From NCBI GenBank assembly GCA_964058805.1, contig CAXKVV010001348.1, positions 1 through 34,238 of the forward strand: a stretch of 34,238 nucleotides of DNA, read 5' to 3'. Positions 22,371 to 33,947 of the stretch are shown one piece after another. Made by a program: the position numbers and the translations under genes. Every line of letters starts with the position of its first letter. Positions within the stretch are counted from its first letter, which is position 1. Source of the DNA: Schoenoplectus triqueter. Lineage: Eukaryota > Streptophyta > Magnoliopsida > Poales > Cyperaceae. The notes beneath the pieces were generated by a model. It had not been told where the DNA came from. It ran no database searches and worked only from the letters and a program-made list of their open reading frames with translations.

Positions 22371-25300
22371 ATGGACGCGGATTTGCAGTTCAGGCGGGGC
22401 CTGGAGGAGTTGGTGCGTGGCCACTTCGACGGGTGCGCCGCCTCCATTTCCTCCTCCTGCGCTGACAGCTCCGCCGCGTCGGAGGAAGATCTAGCGGAGT
22501 CGTCGCGCCGCCACGATAGCCACATCCTTAGCCGCTTGGTTGCTCGTGAAGCCGATGAGATCTTTAACAACATCGAGTGCGAGTCTGAGATCCTCGCTTT
22601 GTCTGGTCTCCACTCCGTCTCCACCCTCGATTCCTCCTTCCTACACGAGAGTCGAAGGTCGAATTCTAGCTCCAATACGAATTCGAGCTCGACACCTGTT
22701 GGAAGAGACGCGGGTTCCCCTGCTGTTTCTTACAGGTCTGAAGCGTTTCAGATATGGCGGGAGCTGGAGGACGTGTCAGTGGCAAGGGAGCGGGAAAGGC
22801 GACAGCAGGGACGCCGCGAGAGAAGCCGAGGTGGCTCAGAGGTGTTGAGGTCTAGAACCAGTCGTGAATTCAGTACAAATATTGTGCAGGAAGTATTGGA
22901 GAGGGAGAGAGAACGGGAAAGAGAGAGGGAGAGGGAGAGGGAATGGGAGAGGGAGAGAGAGACAGAACGGGTGCGCAGGATTATCTCTCAGTTATTTGCA
23001 GAGACAGAATCCCGTACCAGATCAAGAGTACCTCCTTCAAGTGAGGAGAGGGAGAGAGAGCGGGTGAGAGAGAGAAGTGTGGTCGCTGTCGTGGAGAGAG
23101 AAAATGGGCAGCGAAGACAGATGTTGCGTATTCGGGGACGACAAGCACGATCTGATTTGATAAGCCGCATGGCCAGAGAGAGACAGCGGGAGCTCCAAAG
23201 CTTATCGGAGCATCAGGCTGTGTCTGGGTTCTCGCACCGGAATCGCATTCAGGTTAGTTTGCAAGCTGAATCAAATCCTTTCAAAACCTGCGACATGTGC
23301 CTGTTGATGCAATTTACTTCGTAGCTATTTAAACATTGGTAAAAGCAATTGCTTCACTTTCAGGCATTGCTGAGAGGGAGGTTTCTGAGGAATATTCCAG
23401 CAGTTGAAGAGGAGAGGCCTGTTTCTGTTGCAGCAAGAGAACTGGGTCAACTGAGGCAGAGACAATGGGTGTCTGGTTTAAGGTGTGGTCACTCATTTAC
23501 AATCTTCTTGCTATGATATCATATTTGTACCTCTGTTTTAATCTCATACATCACATTAGATGCAAACATAGGGTGATCATATCTGCATCTCAATGAAAAT
23601 ATTTTTTCCCCTATATAATATATATATATTCCCAGTTGTAGAGAGTTTTCTACTTTTGGAGAGAAAATTAGAGCATTATATGTGATCAATTCACCTAAAT
23701 TTTGGCATCTTTTCTTCAAATATGGGTTTTTAGTAAGATTTGGCACTTCCATGAACTATCCAGTTACTTTTAATCCCTTGAACTTGAAGCGAAATGCCTT
23801 TATGTTTGTTGACGTGTTCATAAGTTTGTCAACATTTTTCAGATTGGAGCATGCTGGCGCACATGACCTGGCATCTAATGCATCAGATACAGCCTCTATC
23901 GGACATTCTGAACTCTCTAGTGACATACAATCTCAGGCTACCATGGAAGTACAGGATAACCCAGAAACAAACAACACAACAGCCACTACCACCTCCACCA
24001 CAATGCAGCAAGAGTTGACCGAAAACCAAGATACACATACACCAGAGACTGCACCATCCAACATTGAACAAATCTCCACACCACCTATCTCTGAAACTAC
24101 AACCTCAGATAATGTCTTGGCCACGGAAGATCCCTTGCAACCACCTCAGTATGAGTTTGATCAACAGCACGAAGAGGTGGGGGAGGCAAATATAACAGAA
24201 TTCACAAATGAAGGGGACCAGCGACAAGCCATGACGGATATGGACCTACAGGAACAGGATTGGCAAGACGATGAGTCACACACGAGTGATGACAACTGGC
24301 AGGATGAGTATCCTCCTCCAATGATTGATCCACCTGTGTTTGCTCAGAGAACAAATGGGTTTATCCCGCCAGATGATGACAATGTGTACAGCATGGAGCT
24401 TAGAGAACTCCTTGGCCGGTATGTCTTCTCTTTGCTCTTTATGTTTTATCTTTTTAATCGAGTTTTATGAACGGTCCATGAATTTCACAGAATTTTTCTT
24501 GTAGTGTTGAGCGTGAAGATGTGATCATACCATGTGGATTATTTATAATTTATAATTTACTTAATAAAACAGACCCCAAGTTTTCTGTCCTTTTTGCTAT
24601 TTACATTTATCTTTCTCATAAAAAAAATCCAACTTCTGTATTTTTTTTGTCCTTGCTATGAAATATCAGTCCAGTAAGTTGACTGATAGTGATTGCCTGT
24701 ATGAACAAGTCATACTCTGACTTAAAACTTCTTACTGAAATGAATGTGGATTGCTATCCATTTTGACTGCAAAATGAAAGCAGTGATCAAAATTATACAA
24801 AGTGCAAGGAAAGAAACAGGGATAAGGTCATAGACTTTTGGACCATTTTTGCAATTCTTTCTCATCTTGATAATGATTGCTTTATTGGCACACAATATTT
24901 TCTTACTTATTTGTTTTGTATATGCATGCACCTTATTAGGAGGAGTGTATCAAACTTGCTGCACAGCGGCTTCCGCGAAAACCTGGACAGACTCATACGG
25001 TCTTATGTCCAGCGGCAAGGTCATGGGCCTCTTGACTGGAACTTGGACGGGACAGGAGCAAATCTGCCTGAAGGAGTTCAGAATCGGCAGAGAGATAATG
25101 GGAATCAGGAATTACGGGACAGGCCAACCCTTGCTATTCCACCACCACCTCTTCCGCCACGTCAGAGGCTCCTTCGTTCTGCCTTGAGCCACAGCAATTG
25201 GGTCCGCCAGAATGTGCACCGGCATGAATTTGTGCGTTTTTCTTCCTCGTCTTTCTTCATTTTCGTCACTTTGTTTTTGATGTTGGAATATGATGCTACA

Positions 25301-27220
25301 ATCCTGTGTTGTAATATATACTCGCTGAGAAGTGCTGGTTAGTGTTGGTTAGTACTGAAAAGAAATGAGCTTCATTTTGGCCTAGTGGTTTGGTTTGATA
25401 TTTGGAACTTACGATTCACTATAAGAACCACTCTCCTTTGGATTTAACTGAGGTTTTATAGTGGAACAATTATACATAGCTTCAGTTCAAATAACTCTCT
25501 AATCGAGCTGTTTTATTGACTGTAAAGATATTTTCAAAAGTGTAAGAGAACAATTAGGGTTGTAACATGATGGGAATTTAAATTTGTAGGAATGGGAGGC
25601 AATAAATGATATGCGGAATGACATGGGTCAGCTGCAGCAGTCGATGAACCAAATGCAAAGGTTGCTGGAGTCATGCATGGATATGCAACTCGAGCTACAG
25701 CGCTCTGTCCGGCAGGAAGTCTCTGCCGCTCTTAATCGTTTCCAAGGTTCAGCAGGTGCTCTTCCTCCTCTCTCTGTCTCATAAGCAAACTCAAAGACAT
25801 GTTTATGTTGAAGTGTCTGTCTCATAAGAAAGATTGGTTGGCACGTTGTTCAAAATTTTGTGATTTAGGTGTTTATAACTGATAGCATGTACCAATTTTA
25901 GGGGTAAGCATTGATTTAGCGGATGATGGATCTAAATGGAGCCAAGTTAAAAAGGGAACATGCTGTGTATGCTGTGATGTCCAAATTGATTCCCTTCTTT
26001 ACAGGTAGGCGTTTGCTCCTTTCAATATGGTTGGTTCTGTTCTAGTTATTTGTTTATCAGACACAGTCAACATAAAGTATAGATCTCCAATATGAATATG
26101 AACTTCCATTCAATGCTAAACTACACAAATTCAATTCTCCTTCCACTTGACACTGGTTATGCATTGACTCAAGCTGACTTTTTGTTACTCTTTAGTTAAC
26201 AGAAAGGATATCTCTTTTTTAATTCCCTTGTAATAAATTATTACAATGAAACTCCAATCTGCATATTTCAATTTTACTGTTGAATAATATTTATGAATGG
26301 CTTGACTTCAGCCTGTTTTAAGTTTCTTGCATTGAACATCGTGTGTTAGGAGTCATTTTGCAACAAGACAATGTCTTGCACACAAGAAAAGTTTATCGTT
26401 CTAGGATTTCACATCTCTCACATTGCTACGAGATTTTCAACTTCTGTTTTGTGATTTTCCATACCTCTACACATCCATCCATATTGTTGCACCTCAATGT
26501 GCATGATCTTCAAGTTCATGATTATGTCTTGCAACCTCGAAGTTATCCTAGCTCCTCATCTTTCATGATCTGACCATGCTCTCTTGTACTATATGTTGTG
26601 CTTCAAGCAAAAATTTTACTTCTTGCTCACAGCTGAAATTAAACATCTAAGATTCCGTTTTTCTTCATTCTCTATCAAATTCTCAGCAGCATTTCATTTT
26701 TACTGTTTTTTGAGAGCGAGTATCCATTTGTCTTCTCTATAGACCCCCCCCTCCCACAAACATCTCAGACTTGGATGTGTATGATGTCAAAAATGCTTAA
26801 TAACAGTAATAATGATTTTTTGTTACTGTCATTTAGTAATTAGATATCCCAAATGATGTTGTTTTAACATGTTTGTGCTAAAGTAGTGACATAAATGATG
26901 CTCTAACAATGTGTAAATAAAAAGGTTGTGGGTAGTACAAGAGTTATGGTGACATAAAGGACATTGCAGGAGTAAACTATTTGTCAGCTTGTCTTATTCT
27001 GAAACAAAGAGTGAAATTACTGAAATGACTAGTGTAATGTACAAAATGGTCCTTTGTGCAACTTATACTATGACTAAGAATTGTTCTATTGTGCTCGAGT
27101 AGATGCGGCCATATGTGCACTTGTTCAAAATGCGCCAATGAGCTGGTACGTGGTGGTGGCAAGTGCCCCCTCTGTCGTGCCCCTATTGTCGAGGTTGTAA
27201 GAGCATATTGCATACTCTAG
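22371..27220 (+). CDS. C-terminal RING-HC protein, probable E3 ubiquitin ligase (7 coding exons, 751 aa)
   Basis: Inferred exons are 22371-23252, 23364-23482, 23843-24418, 24940-25231, 25590-25755, 25902-26004 and 27103-27220. All introns are GT-AG and the joined frame stays open for 752 codons including the stop. Residues 1-110 are acidic and Ser-rich. Residues 115-290 are Arg/Glu-rich, with an uninterrupted Arg-Glu run at about 177-200. Residues 334-520 are Thr/Gln/Asp-rich and look disordered. The conserved block around 515-570 contains [12 protein letters not shown] and [19 protein letters not shown]. Residues 624-675 form a likely coiled coil ([17 protein letters not shown]). The RING lies at 699-737, with ligands C699, C702, C714, H716, C720, C723, C734 and C737, of the C-x2-C-x11-C-x-H-x3-C-x2-C type also seen in Neuralized and IAP proteins. 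Plant proteins with this layout are annotated as RING/U-box superfamily proteins. Ubiquitin ligase activity is inferred from the RING, and the substrate is unknown. The start is the first in-frame ATG after the leader. There is no signal peptide or membrane segment. Confidence 0.9.
22898..22970. repeat. Purine (GAGAGR)n tract inside exon 1
   Basis: A GAGAGGGAGAGA-type imperfect repeat encodes alternating Arg and Glu in the main gene. It is in frame and interrupted by a Trp codon (GAATGGGAG), so it is tolerated coding sequence rather than a frame-breaking microsatellite. Confidence 0.85.
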
Positions 27221-27720
27221 AAGGTTCCAATAGGAGAAAAGGAAAGAAAAATAATAAAGCAACAGCAGTCAGGTACAGAGTTGGATCTGCAAGTTTTTGT
27301 CCTTCAGCAAGGATTGGTAACATCTTTTCTTCTATATTCTTTCCTGTATGTAGATTTTTTCTTTCTTTATTTTTCTCGTTCCTTATGTCATTGACTGTGT
27401 TTTCGGTGGGGATGGTCATGGAACATTAAAAATGTTTCGAGTGGAATTGAGAACACATGCGACGTACGTATGGGGCTGGGTAATGAGATGGTGTTCTATT
27501 AACTTATAAAAAAGAATAAAAAGGAAAGAAATGCATATATGTATGGCATTTCAGTTGTAATTATTACTCACCAGTAATTTTCTACTTGTAATTAATATTT
27601 CATGTAAAGGAAAAGAGATTAAATGCTTTGAGGTGCTTCAGCGCCCATGCTCTATTCCTGTTTTGTTAATTAGGATCTTCAGTAATCCATTTGATATTTT
27701 GTTTCAATGAAATATGGATC
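27221..27720 (+). other. 3' untranslated region of the RING-HC gene
   Basis: The region after the TAG is noncoding. Candidate polyadenylation signals are AATAAA at 27253-27258, only 33 bases after the stop, and AATAAA at 27515-27520, followed by T-rich DNA. The second is the more usual distance. The end is not defined by sequence alone. Confidence 0.45.
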
Positions 27721-29320
27721 AAAGAAATGTCAGCAGATTTTGAGCCGTCTAAGTTGTAGCATGCTGGATTTCAATTAATTTAAAGATTAGCAAGCATGAA
27801 ATGTTTAAAACACTGTGGTCGTCTCATCAGATGTGCTAAAAGGTGGAGGAAAGATGATTTTTGGCGTTTTAATCGGTTTGATTGATTATAGAAAATTAAT
27901 TTTAACTGTTCTTTCACCATTTTTAATCGATTTAATTGATATGATGTTTGGCATTTCTTGTTCTATTCTTTGAAATTTACTTTGTTCAATCGAGTACATA
28001 AAATTTAATTTGTTGAGTAGAATAAGTTTATTTTACTGGTATACGTAGAAATCCATGCTTTCTTAATTCCTATGAACCTACAGCGATTACTAAAGGTGAT
28101 GAAAAAGAGCTAACGTCAGCTTTGTAATCCGGTTTTAATTTCATTTTAACAAGCAGCCTTGTTAGTTGTCTCTTCGCCTTCATGTTACCAATCAACGAAC
28201 GGTATTAAGAACTAAAATATTTGATCATCAGAACTGGCTCCCAGTTTCACAAGGACCAGGCAATAACACGTCGTCAACTAAATAAACGTTATCGTATTAT
28301 CCACCACCTATACTTATAAAGAAGACATAAGTAACCCAGTAGACTTAATTTTGTGGCGATCACAAACAGGTTAAGTGGAAACAATTCTTATCTGATTGCT
28401 AAGATCCTTTGTACCTTCTGCAATATTCTACAGCAGAGAGTCAGAGACTAGCATCAGTCGAAAGGTTCGACAGAGTGTATGAACACAAAAGAATAATCTC
28501 GAAACCGTAACTAAAAAAATGCCAGCATTTAATTAAAGAAGGAAGCTAATTCCGAAACACTAGCATTGCTATACACGTGTCAGACGCGTGCAAATCCCTT
28601 CAATGCACTCAAAAGCCAGTTTATTAATTTAGACCAATATTTCTTTTTATTGAATTCTAGCACCATGCACCATGCATCATTCAATATTTTTTTATTCAGT
28701 TCCTTCTAACTTAAGATATCGAATTTTTGTTCGGCCTCCTTACGATATCGAATTTTTATCTTGAGTTATTTTGAGTTTTTGATTTGTACTGTTGATTCAA
28801 CATAAAAAAATTCTGAGCCACAAGGGTCTGTACATTTTATTCGGTCCCTTGAAGTTTTCTTTTCAAAAAAATGAGATAAAAAAGTATGATAATTTCATGG
28901 ACCTATCTACGGACTTATCAACCAAAAGAAAAATATAATCCAAATCCTAAAAAAATATGAACTGCCAAGGAACTGATTTGTTTATTCAGTTCCTTCTAAC
29001 TTAATACAACTATGTCTGATATAATTCTTTAAAAAAAACAAATGGCTTGAATTATCTATTCGGTTTCTTATCCCAAAATCAATCACAAACTGTGCTACAA
29101 AAACACTAGACTACAGAAAATGCAGACGAAAAAAAAAATTAAGAAATGAGATAAGAACTCGGTCTCTGTTTTTTTTTTTTATAGGAAGAACTCGGTCTCT
29201 TAAGATGCCTATACAAGAAATCAAATTTTTATCTGTCCCTTCTACTTCATCTAAAAAAACATTCAGATGCGAGAATCCGATAAAAATAAATAAACTTTTC
29301 TAAAAATAAAAAGAAAATGC
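27721..29320. other. Intergenic region between the two convergent RING genes
   Basis: No gene is seen. A 24-bp word (TTTATTCAGTTCCTTC and following bases) occurs identically at 28691-28714 and 28981-29004, exactly 290 bp apart, with a related TTTATTCGGTCCCTTG midway near 28836. GATATCGAATTTTT occurs twice near 28715 and 28743. AAGAACTCGGTCTCT is repeated on both sides of a T-run at 29154-29200. These look like relics of a repeat that I cannot name. Confidence 0.4.
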
Positions 29321-30010
29321 TCAAAAGCTGCCCATGCGCCGCATGCTGGGCCCACTTGCATTCCTTCCCATCGCCCATCCGAGTCCCCAGCTGTTACTCC
29401 TCTGCAACCGTGCCATCTCCTTTCTACCTCTACCATGATCTTCTATTTCCTGTCGGTTGGTTTCACTACTACACCCTTTAGCGTCATCCACCAAAACGGA
29501 GTCCAGACCCGAATAGGACCGGCAACCCGTTACCATGTCGGAGCATCGGCAAACTGGGCACGACCCCTGCGTCAGTAACCAAACATCAATACAACCGGGG
29601 TGAAACCCATGCCCACATCTTGGTATGACTTTCACATGATCCTTCTCTTCAAAATCATTCAAACAAACCACACAACACCCAAATTCCTTCCTCCCCTTGA
29701 CAACTGGCAAGGACTGTAAAGTATCCATATCTACGCCATAAGGAGGTGGGTGTGGCATGAAGCGCCTTGGATGGGACAACACGGAAGGTGAATAGAGATT
29801 TGTATCTCGGCGGTGCACCAGAGAGAAAAGGCGGTGTGCACATGCAGAGAAGAAACAGAGGAAGAATAAAGCTATTAGAAGGATGAGGGCGGTCATGGCC
29901 GTGGCGGTCGAGTCAAGCTGTATCGGATATGTCCGAGGTCCTGGCGTGTTGCTATCCTGTAAAACAGGTCGGGGGATGATGGATAGGATTCGATGGTTGA
30001 TGGGTGTCAT
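29321..30010 (-). CDS. ATL-type RING-H2 membrane E3 ubiquitin ligase, 229 aa
   Basis: An uninterrupted single-exon frame of 229 residues, the usual structure and size for the plant ATL family. Residues 39-58 form one hydrophobic segment (MTALILLIALFFLCFF), followed by basic residues. Residues 92-98 (GVDMDTL) correspond to the GLD motif of ATLs. The RING-H2 finger spans 113-154: C113-x2-C116-x15-C132-x-H134-x2-H137-x2-C140-x10-C151-x2-C154, with PRCGHGFHPGCIDVWL in the centre. The order membrane segment, GLD, RING-H2 is the ATL signature. In that family the RING recruits an E2 and ubiquitinates membrane-associated targets. The C-terminal tail (about 185-229) is basic and Ser-rich, with no known domain. 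The start at 30010 places the hydrophobic segment 38 residues in; no better ATG is available. The gene converges on the RING-HC gene. I cannot assign a specific ATL number. Confidence 0.93.
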   Translation of the reverse strand: MTPINHRILSIIPRPVLQDSNTPGPRTYPIQLDSTATAMTALILLIALFFLCFFSACAHRLFSLVHRRDTNLYSPSVLSHPRRFMPHPPPYGVDMDTLQSLPVVKGRKEFGCCVVCLNDFEEKDHVKVIPRCGHGFHPGCIDVWLLTQGSCPVCRCSDMVTGCRSYSGLDSVLVDDAKGCSSETNRQEIEDHGRGRKEMARLQRSNSWGLGWAMGRNASGPSMRRMGSF

Positions 30011-31229
30011 GGTTTTAGCCTCTTTTTGGGTTTTAGAGAGGTGTAGTCATGTGAAAGGGAGGGAGTAAAGATGGGGACGAAGCTTGATTGAGCAGCTTAT
30101 AATTTAGTGTACCACGCGGTCGTTGTTTGGATTGTGGTGGTGTAAAAGATTTTTTTTTTCTTTTTTGGTCGAAGAGAGACAAAGCAGAGTAAATACTGAC
30201 GAGGAAAAGATGGTCTGATGTAGTTATCAAAATTATGGTTGGGTTGCTGTGACCTACAGGAACTGCCACATAATTTGTTAAATTGATAGAAATTATATCA
30301 TTTGGTATTTTCTTGAAACATTAGTACAGCTGATAACATAAAAAAATTTATTTTGGTATTTTGTCGAAACAAATTACTACTCCAAAGGGGACCTATTATC
30401 ATTCCCAGCGACAATGAGGTGATGGAGATGTTGGAACAGTATTTTGAGTTATTTTGTGGTAAAATTTGGAACGTTCTTTTTAAATCTCGGCTAGAATGGT
30501 TACTACATTAATGTTTAGATTCACAGTCTTTTTAAAATTGAGGTCTAGATAGTAACTTAAATTTTGAATTATAGCATCAGATGCAAATTGGGAGATGTTG
30601 CAGTGGATGGACGGACATGGTTGAGTCAAATCTAAGAATGCTAATGGATATTCAAAGTCAGAAAAATTGGTTTGAATTTGTATTAGTGAATCTGTAAATG
30701 GATCTTGAACGAGAATTCAATTATATGATCCTAATCCGCTATAAATATCATAAACTTATTTTTAAAATTTTTAATAACAAGATATATATGATAACAATTA
30801 TTTTTTTGACAAATTTATAATCATAATTATAATATTTAGAGTTATCTTAATAATAATCACATCGTATTGATTAATCCCCGAACCCTCCATCCCCAAATAA
30901 TCTCCGCGCTATCAGTGCTCATTTTTTTTAATTAAGCACGTGCTAATTGAGCCCGACATCCCATATATATAGTTTCTTTAATATTTTCCTCAATTAGTTC
31001 TGGTGTGTAGCGCTTTCTTTTTGAATTTTCTCTCCCTTACAACTTATAATGTTCAAATGTGTTTCATGTATTATAACTTTGATGATGAACATAAACTAGA
31101 ATGTTGTGATATTGAATATATTATTAGGCTGATAAAATTGCATAAAAATATTTTTAAAATATATTTGTTGCTTTATGAGAAAATATTATTTTGCGAAGTT
31201 TAATTTTTTTCGTATTATTCAGTAAATAA
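30011..31229. other. Upstream region of the ATL gene, then AT-rich DNA
   Basis: On the minus strand the 250 bp before the ATL start include a TTATAAGC word (about 30098-30105) that might serve as a TATA box, and an AG-rich leader. Farther up the DNA is AT-rich with no gene. The ORF at 31003-31203 has no domain and ordinary AT-driven composition. Confidence 0.35.
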
Positions 31230-31261
31230 TTGAACGAAATCGCATACTCTAGATAATCACA

Positions 31262-31775
31262 TATAAATGATATTTAAATATCCAGAACACATATCTAAAT
31301 ATCTAAATAAGAAATCTAAATACCTAGATAATATATTTAAATACTCAGAACACATATCTAAATATCCAAAATAAATATCTAAACACCAAGAACACATCTA
31401 TTAATACCTAAATTAGAAATCTAAATACCTATATATTATACTTAAATACCCAAAACACATCTATAAATACCTAAATACGTAAGAACAAATATCTAAATAC
31501 CTAGATATTATATCTAAATACTCAAAACACATATCTAAATACATAAGTACAAAAATATAAATACCTAGATAATATATGTAACTTTTCAGGACACATATAT
31601 AAATACCCAGAACACATATCTAAATACATAAGAAAGAAATGTAAATGCCTAGAATATATATCTAAATATCCAGAACACATATCTAAATACTCAGAATACA
31701 TATCTAAATACCCTAAACACATATCTAAATACCTAAGTACGAAATCTAAACACCTAGATATTATATCTAATTACA
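31262..31775. repeat. 21-bp minisatellite, about 24 degenerate units
   Basis: A unit close to ACATATCTAAATACCCAGAAC recurs with a spacing of mostly 21 bp, with variants ending in CTAGATATT or CTAAGTACG. Variants appear in a partly regular order, suggesting higher-order blocks of three to four units. Because 21 is a multiple of three, the minus strand stays open at 31522-31722 as YLDMCSG-like heptads. That frame is a by-product of the repeat. Confidence 0.85.
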
Positions 31776-31886
31776 TATATTATATTATTATACATGCATG
31801 ACACATATCTCAATAACTAATATAAATAATAATATAAAAATAAAAATCTAAATATATATATATATATTTAAATATTACATACATAT

Positions 31887-32643
31887 GAGATAGCTTATGG
31901 TGCTTTACAAAGCAAAAAACCGTTATTGCTTCGGGGTGAGATTTCATATCCCGAGGTCTCAAGTGATAAATATAAGTTGCTCAATAATTTCTTCATGTCA
32001 AAATCTTATAAGATATTAAATTTCATGATTTTTTGAGATTTCTAACTATTTTTAAAAACAGCCCTAAAATAGACTATTTTCTTATGTTAAACAATATTGT
32101 TTTTAAAAATAGTTAGAAATCTCAAAAAATCATGAAATTTAATCTATACTATTATATAAAACATCTAAGAATTGGAGAGTCCATTTTTTGTCATGATATT
32201 TTTTTATTATACCCATTTTATCCCTCAATTAGATGAATAATATTTATTTTTGGTTAATCGAACGTATGTGATCGCGTCCATTGATCCCCACTTTCTCTCC
32301 ATTTCTTTCCCATATATACTATTATTTCCATAATATTGTTCTTTTTTTTATTTAGCAACTTTGTGCATATTTGATAAGAAATTAATGGTGATAATATATG
32401 TTAGAATAATTTACTTTTCTTACCATAAAAATCATGAATCATTAACTCATATTGTGCAAAAATCTCATCCAAGATTAAATATAGTCATTATTATAGGTTT
32501 TCTCTATAATTTGATGAATTTATAATTTAACATTAGATAAATATAATTTTTTTTATCTTATAATATTTTAATGTTTAAATAAAAGAGTTTGCTGCAACAC
32601 GCGGGTATATAGCTAGTATCATACAAAGCACCTTAAGCTATCT

Positions 32644-32644
<1 letters not shown>
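31887..32644. mobile_element. Hairpin MITE 3 of the same (TA)n-associated family, split by a Helitron
   Basis: The left end GAGATAGCTTATGGTGCTTT and the reverse complement of the right end, GAGATAGCTTAAGGTGCTTT, are inverted repeats with one mismatch. They share TATGGTGCTT with the elements at 11271 and 11696. The inner arms pair perfectly over more than 40 bp (32012-32060 region with 32099-32142) around a loop near 32070-32095. (TA)n flanks the right side and a shorter TA tract the left. The right arm lacks about 110 bp present in the left, so one arm has been shortened in addition to the Helitron insertion. Confidence 0.75.
32143..32616 (+). mobile_element. Non-autonomous Helitron, 474 bp
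   Basis: It begins TCTATACTATTATATAAAAC, the classic TC start of plant Helitrons, and ends CAACACGCGGGTATATAGCTAG, conforming to CTRR. It sits between an A and a T, as Helitrons do. There is no target duplication. Joining the two flanks restores AAATTTAATATC, and the reverse complement of the left arm of the host hairpin reads exactly AAATTTAATATC at the same place, so the empty site is confirmed internally. The 3' hairpin is weak. There is no Rep/helicase coding capacity. Confidence 0.85.

Positions 32645-32646
<2 letters not shown>

Positions 32647-32691
<45 letters not shown>
32647..32691. repeat. (TA)n microsatellite next to hairpin MITE 3
   Basis: About 22 perfect TA units directly adjoining the right end of the hairpin element, as for the other two family members. 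Confidence 0.95.
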
Positions 32692-32694
<3 letters not shown>

Positions 32695-33940
32695 TGTACA
32701 ATATAATTACATGGAATACATGATTGATGGTCCTAAAATTATAATTGTCACGTGCACTTTTGCGCTAATGATCTGTACGCAGCGGATTAATAATCGCGTG
32801 CGCGTTTAAAAGGAAAGTTCGTTAAGCGCAGTTGAGCGAAACTTTCTGAAAATGAAAAGTCATTTGTGGGGGAACTTTTTGGGGGATTATCACTGGGATA
32901 CTGTTAGTCGCGTCCTTCTTTTTTTAGTGAAGTGACTTACATGTCATCTGTTTTCATTATAAGATTATATTAATTCTAATCTTACATAGTTAGATTAGTA
33001 TCTTAATAGTAAATTATACTTTGTAATGTAACTTTACACTTTTCATATTAAATATGTATTCTATTATTTGAAATATTTGAATACAAAAACTGAAATAGGA
33101 TCCGAGTCTCAGTTAATATTCACTATATAAATAAATGTAAATTCACATTTAAATCCCCATATTTTAATTGACTATGAATATTTGAATCATACTAGTCTGA
33201 TTCGAATTCAATCCTAGTTGGATCTCACAAGTTGCGTATGCTTGCTCCCTTCATATTTCATTCCGTGGCATGGGCACAGAGGGATCCAGAGTGGTCAGAC
33301 TCCGATTTTAACATTTCATTGACACTTCCATTCGGTTCTATCAATAATTTGTGAACCTTTCGGAAGTTCAAACTAAAATGAGGTGAAGATATCAATAGCT
33401 TTCAATCTCGTTCACTTGCAAGTAATATTTCATACATTTTTTATTGGAAAAGACTCGCTGTTAAGCAGCTACGGTTGAAATTCTCGTTCGTTATATCAAA
33501 CAAATGTTTGACGGCTAATTTCTCAAATCAAAGACTTACAGTTATCCAAACCGAAGAAAACATCGCTTTTCCTAAGCCCATTAAAGAGCACCAACATATC
33601 CAGGCGTTGAAACTGCTTCAAGAGGAAACAAGCTCCCACCTAGCGATGTAAATGGGTAGAGTAGGTAGAATAATGAAAATTTCTTCTTCGTATTTTTATT
33701 TGATAGGTTAATAATTTTTTTTTTCGATTGTGTATATAATTTAATAAAAATAAAATTTTATTTATATCCATCTTATTAGATAAGATGCGGATTTTTTTAT
33801 TGGAAAGATAATAGTTAATCTCTCAAATTTCATAATCATATATAAAGATATTTTATCCGGATTTTGAATTCACGATCTCTCACATAGAAAATATTGTCTT
33901 TTACTACTAGATCAAAACTGGTTATCGATACAAATACAGA
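32692..33940. other. Intergenic DNA, no gene seen
   Basis: A slightly GC-richer part (32740-32910) contains CACGTG near 32749 and GCGCGTTTAAAAGG near 32802 but no frame. The remainder is AT-rich with no ORF over 60 codons and no recognised repeat. Confidence 0.4.
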
Positions 33941-33947
33941 TTGAATA

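Noticed and set aside
22288..24124. Several ORFs on both strands overlapping exons 1-3 of the RING-HC gene
   Set aside because: They are shadow frames. The chosen frame alone joins to later exons through consistent GT-AG phases and ends in a complete RING.
29154..29200. AAGAACTCGGTCTCT repeated around a T-run, suggesting a target duplication of a tiny insertion
   Set aside because: The insert is under 20 bp, and slippage or local duplication explains it without a mobile element.
31522..31722. 66-codon ORF of YLDMCSG-like heptads
   Set aside because: It is a consequence of a 21-bp repeat period. Nothing suggests expression.
31262..31775. CRISPR-like array
   Set aside because: The units are adjacent and degenerate with no unique spacers, and the DNA is a plant nuclear sequence.
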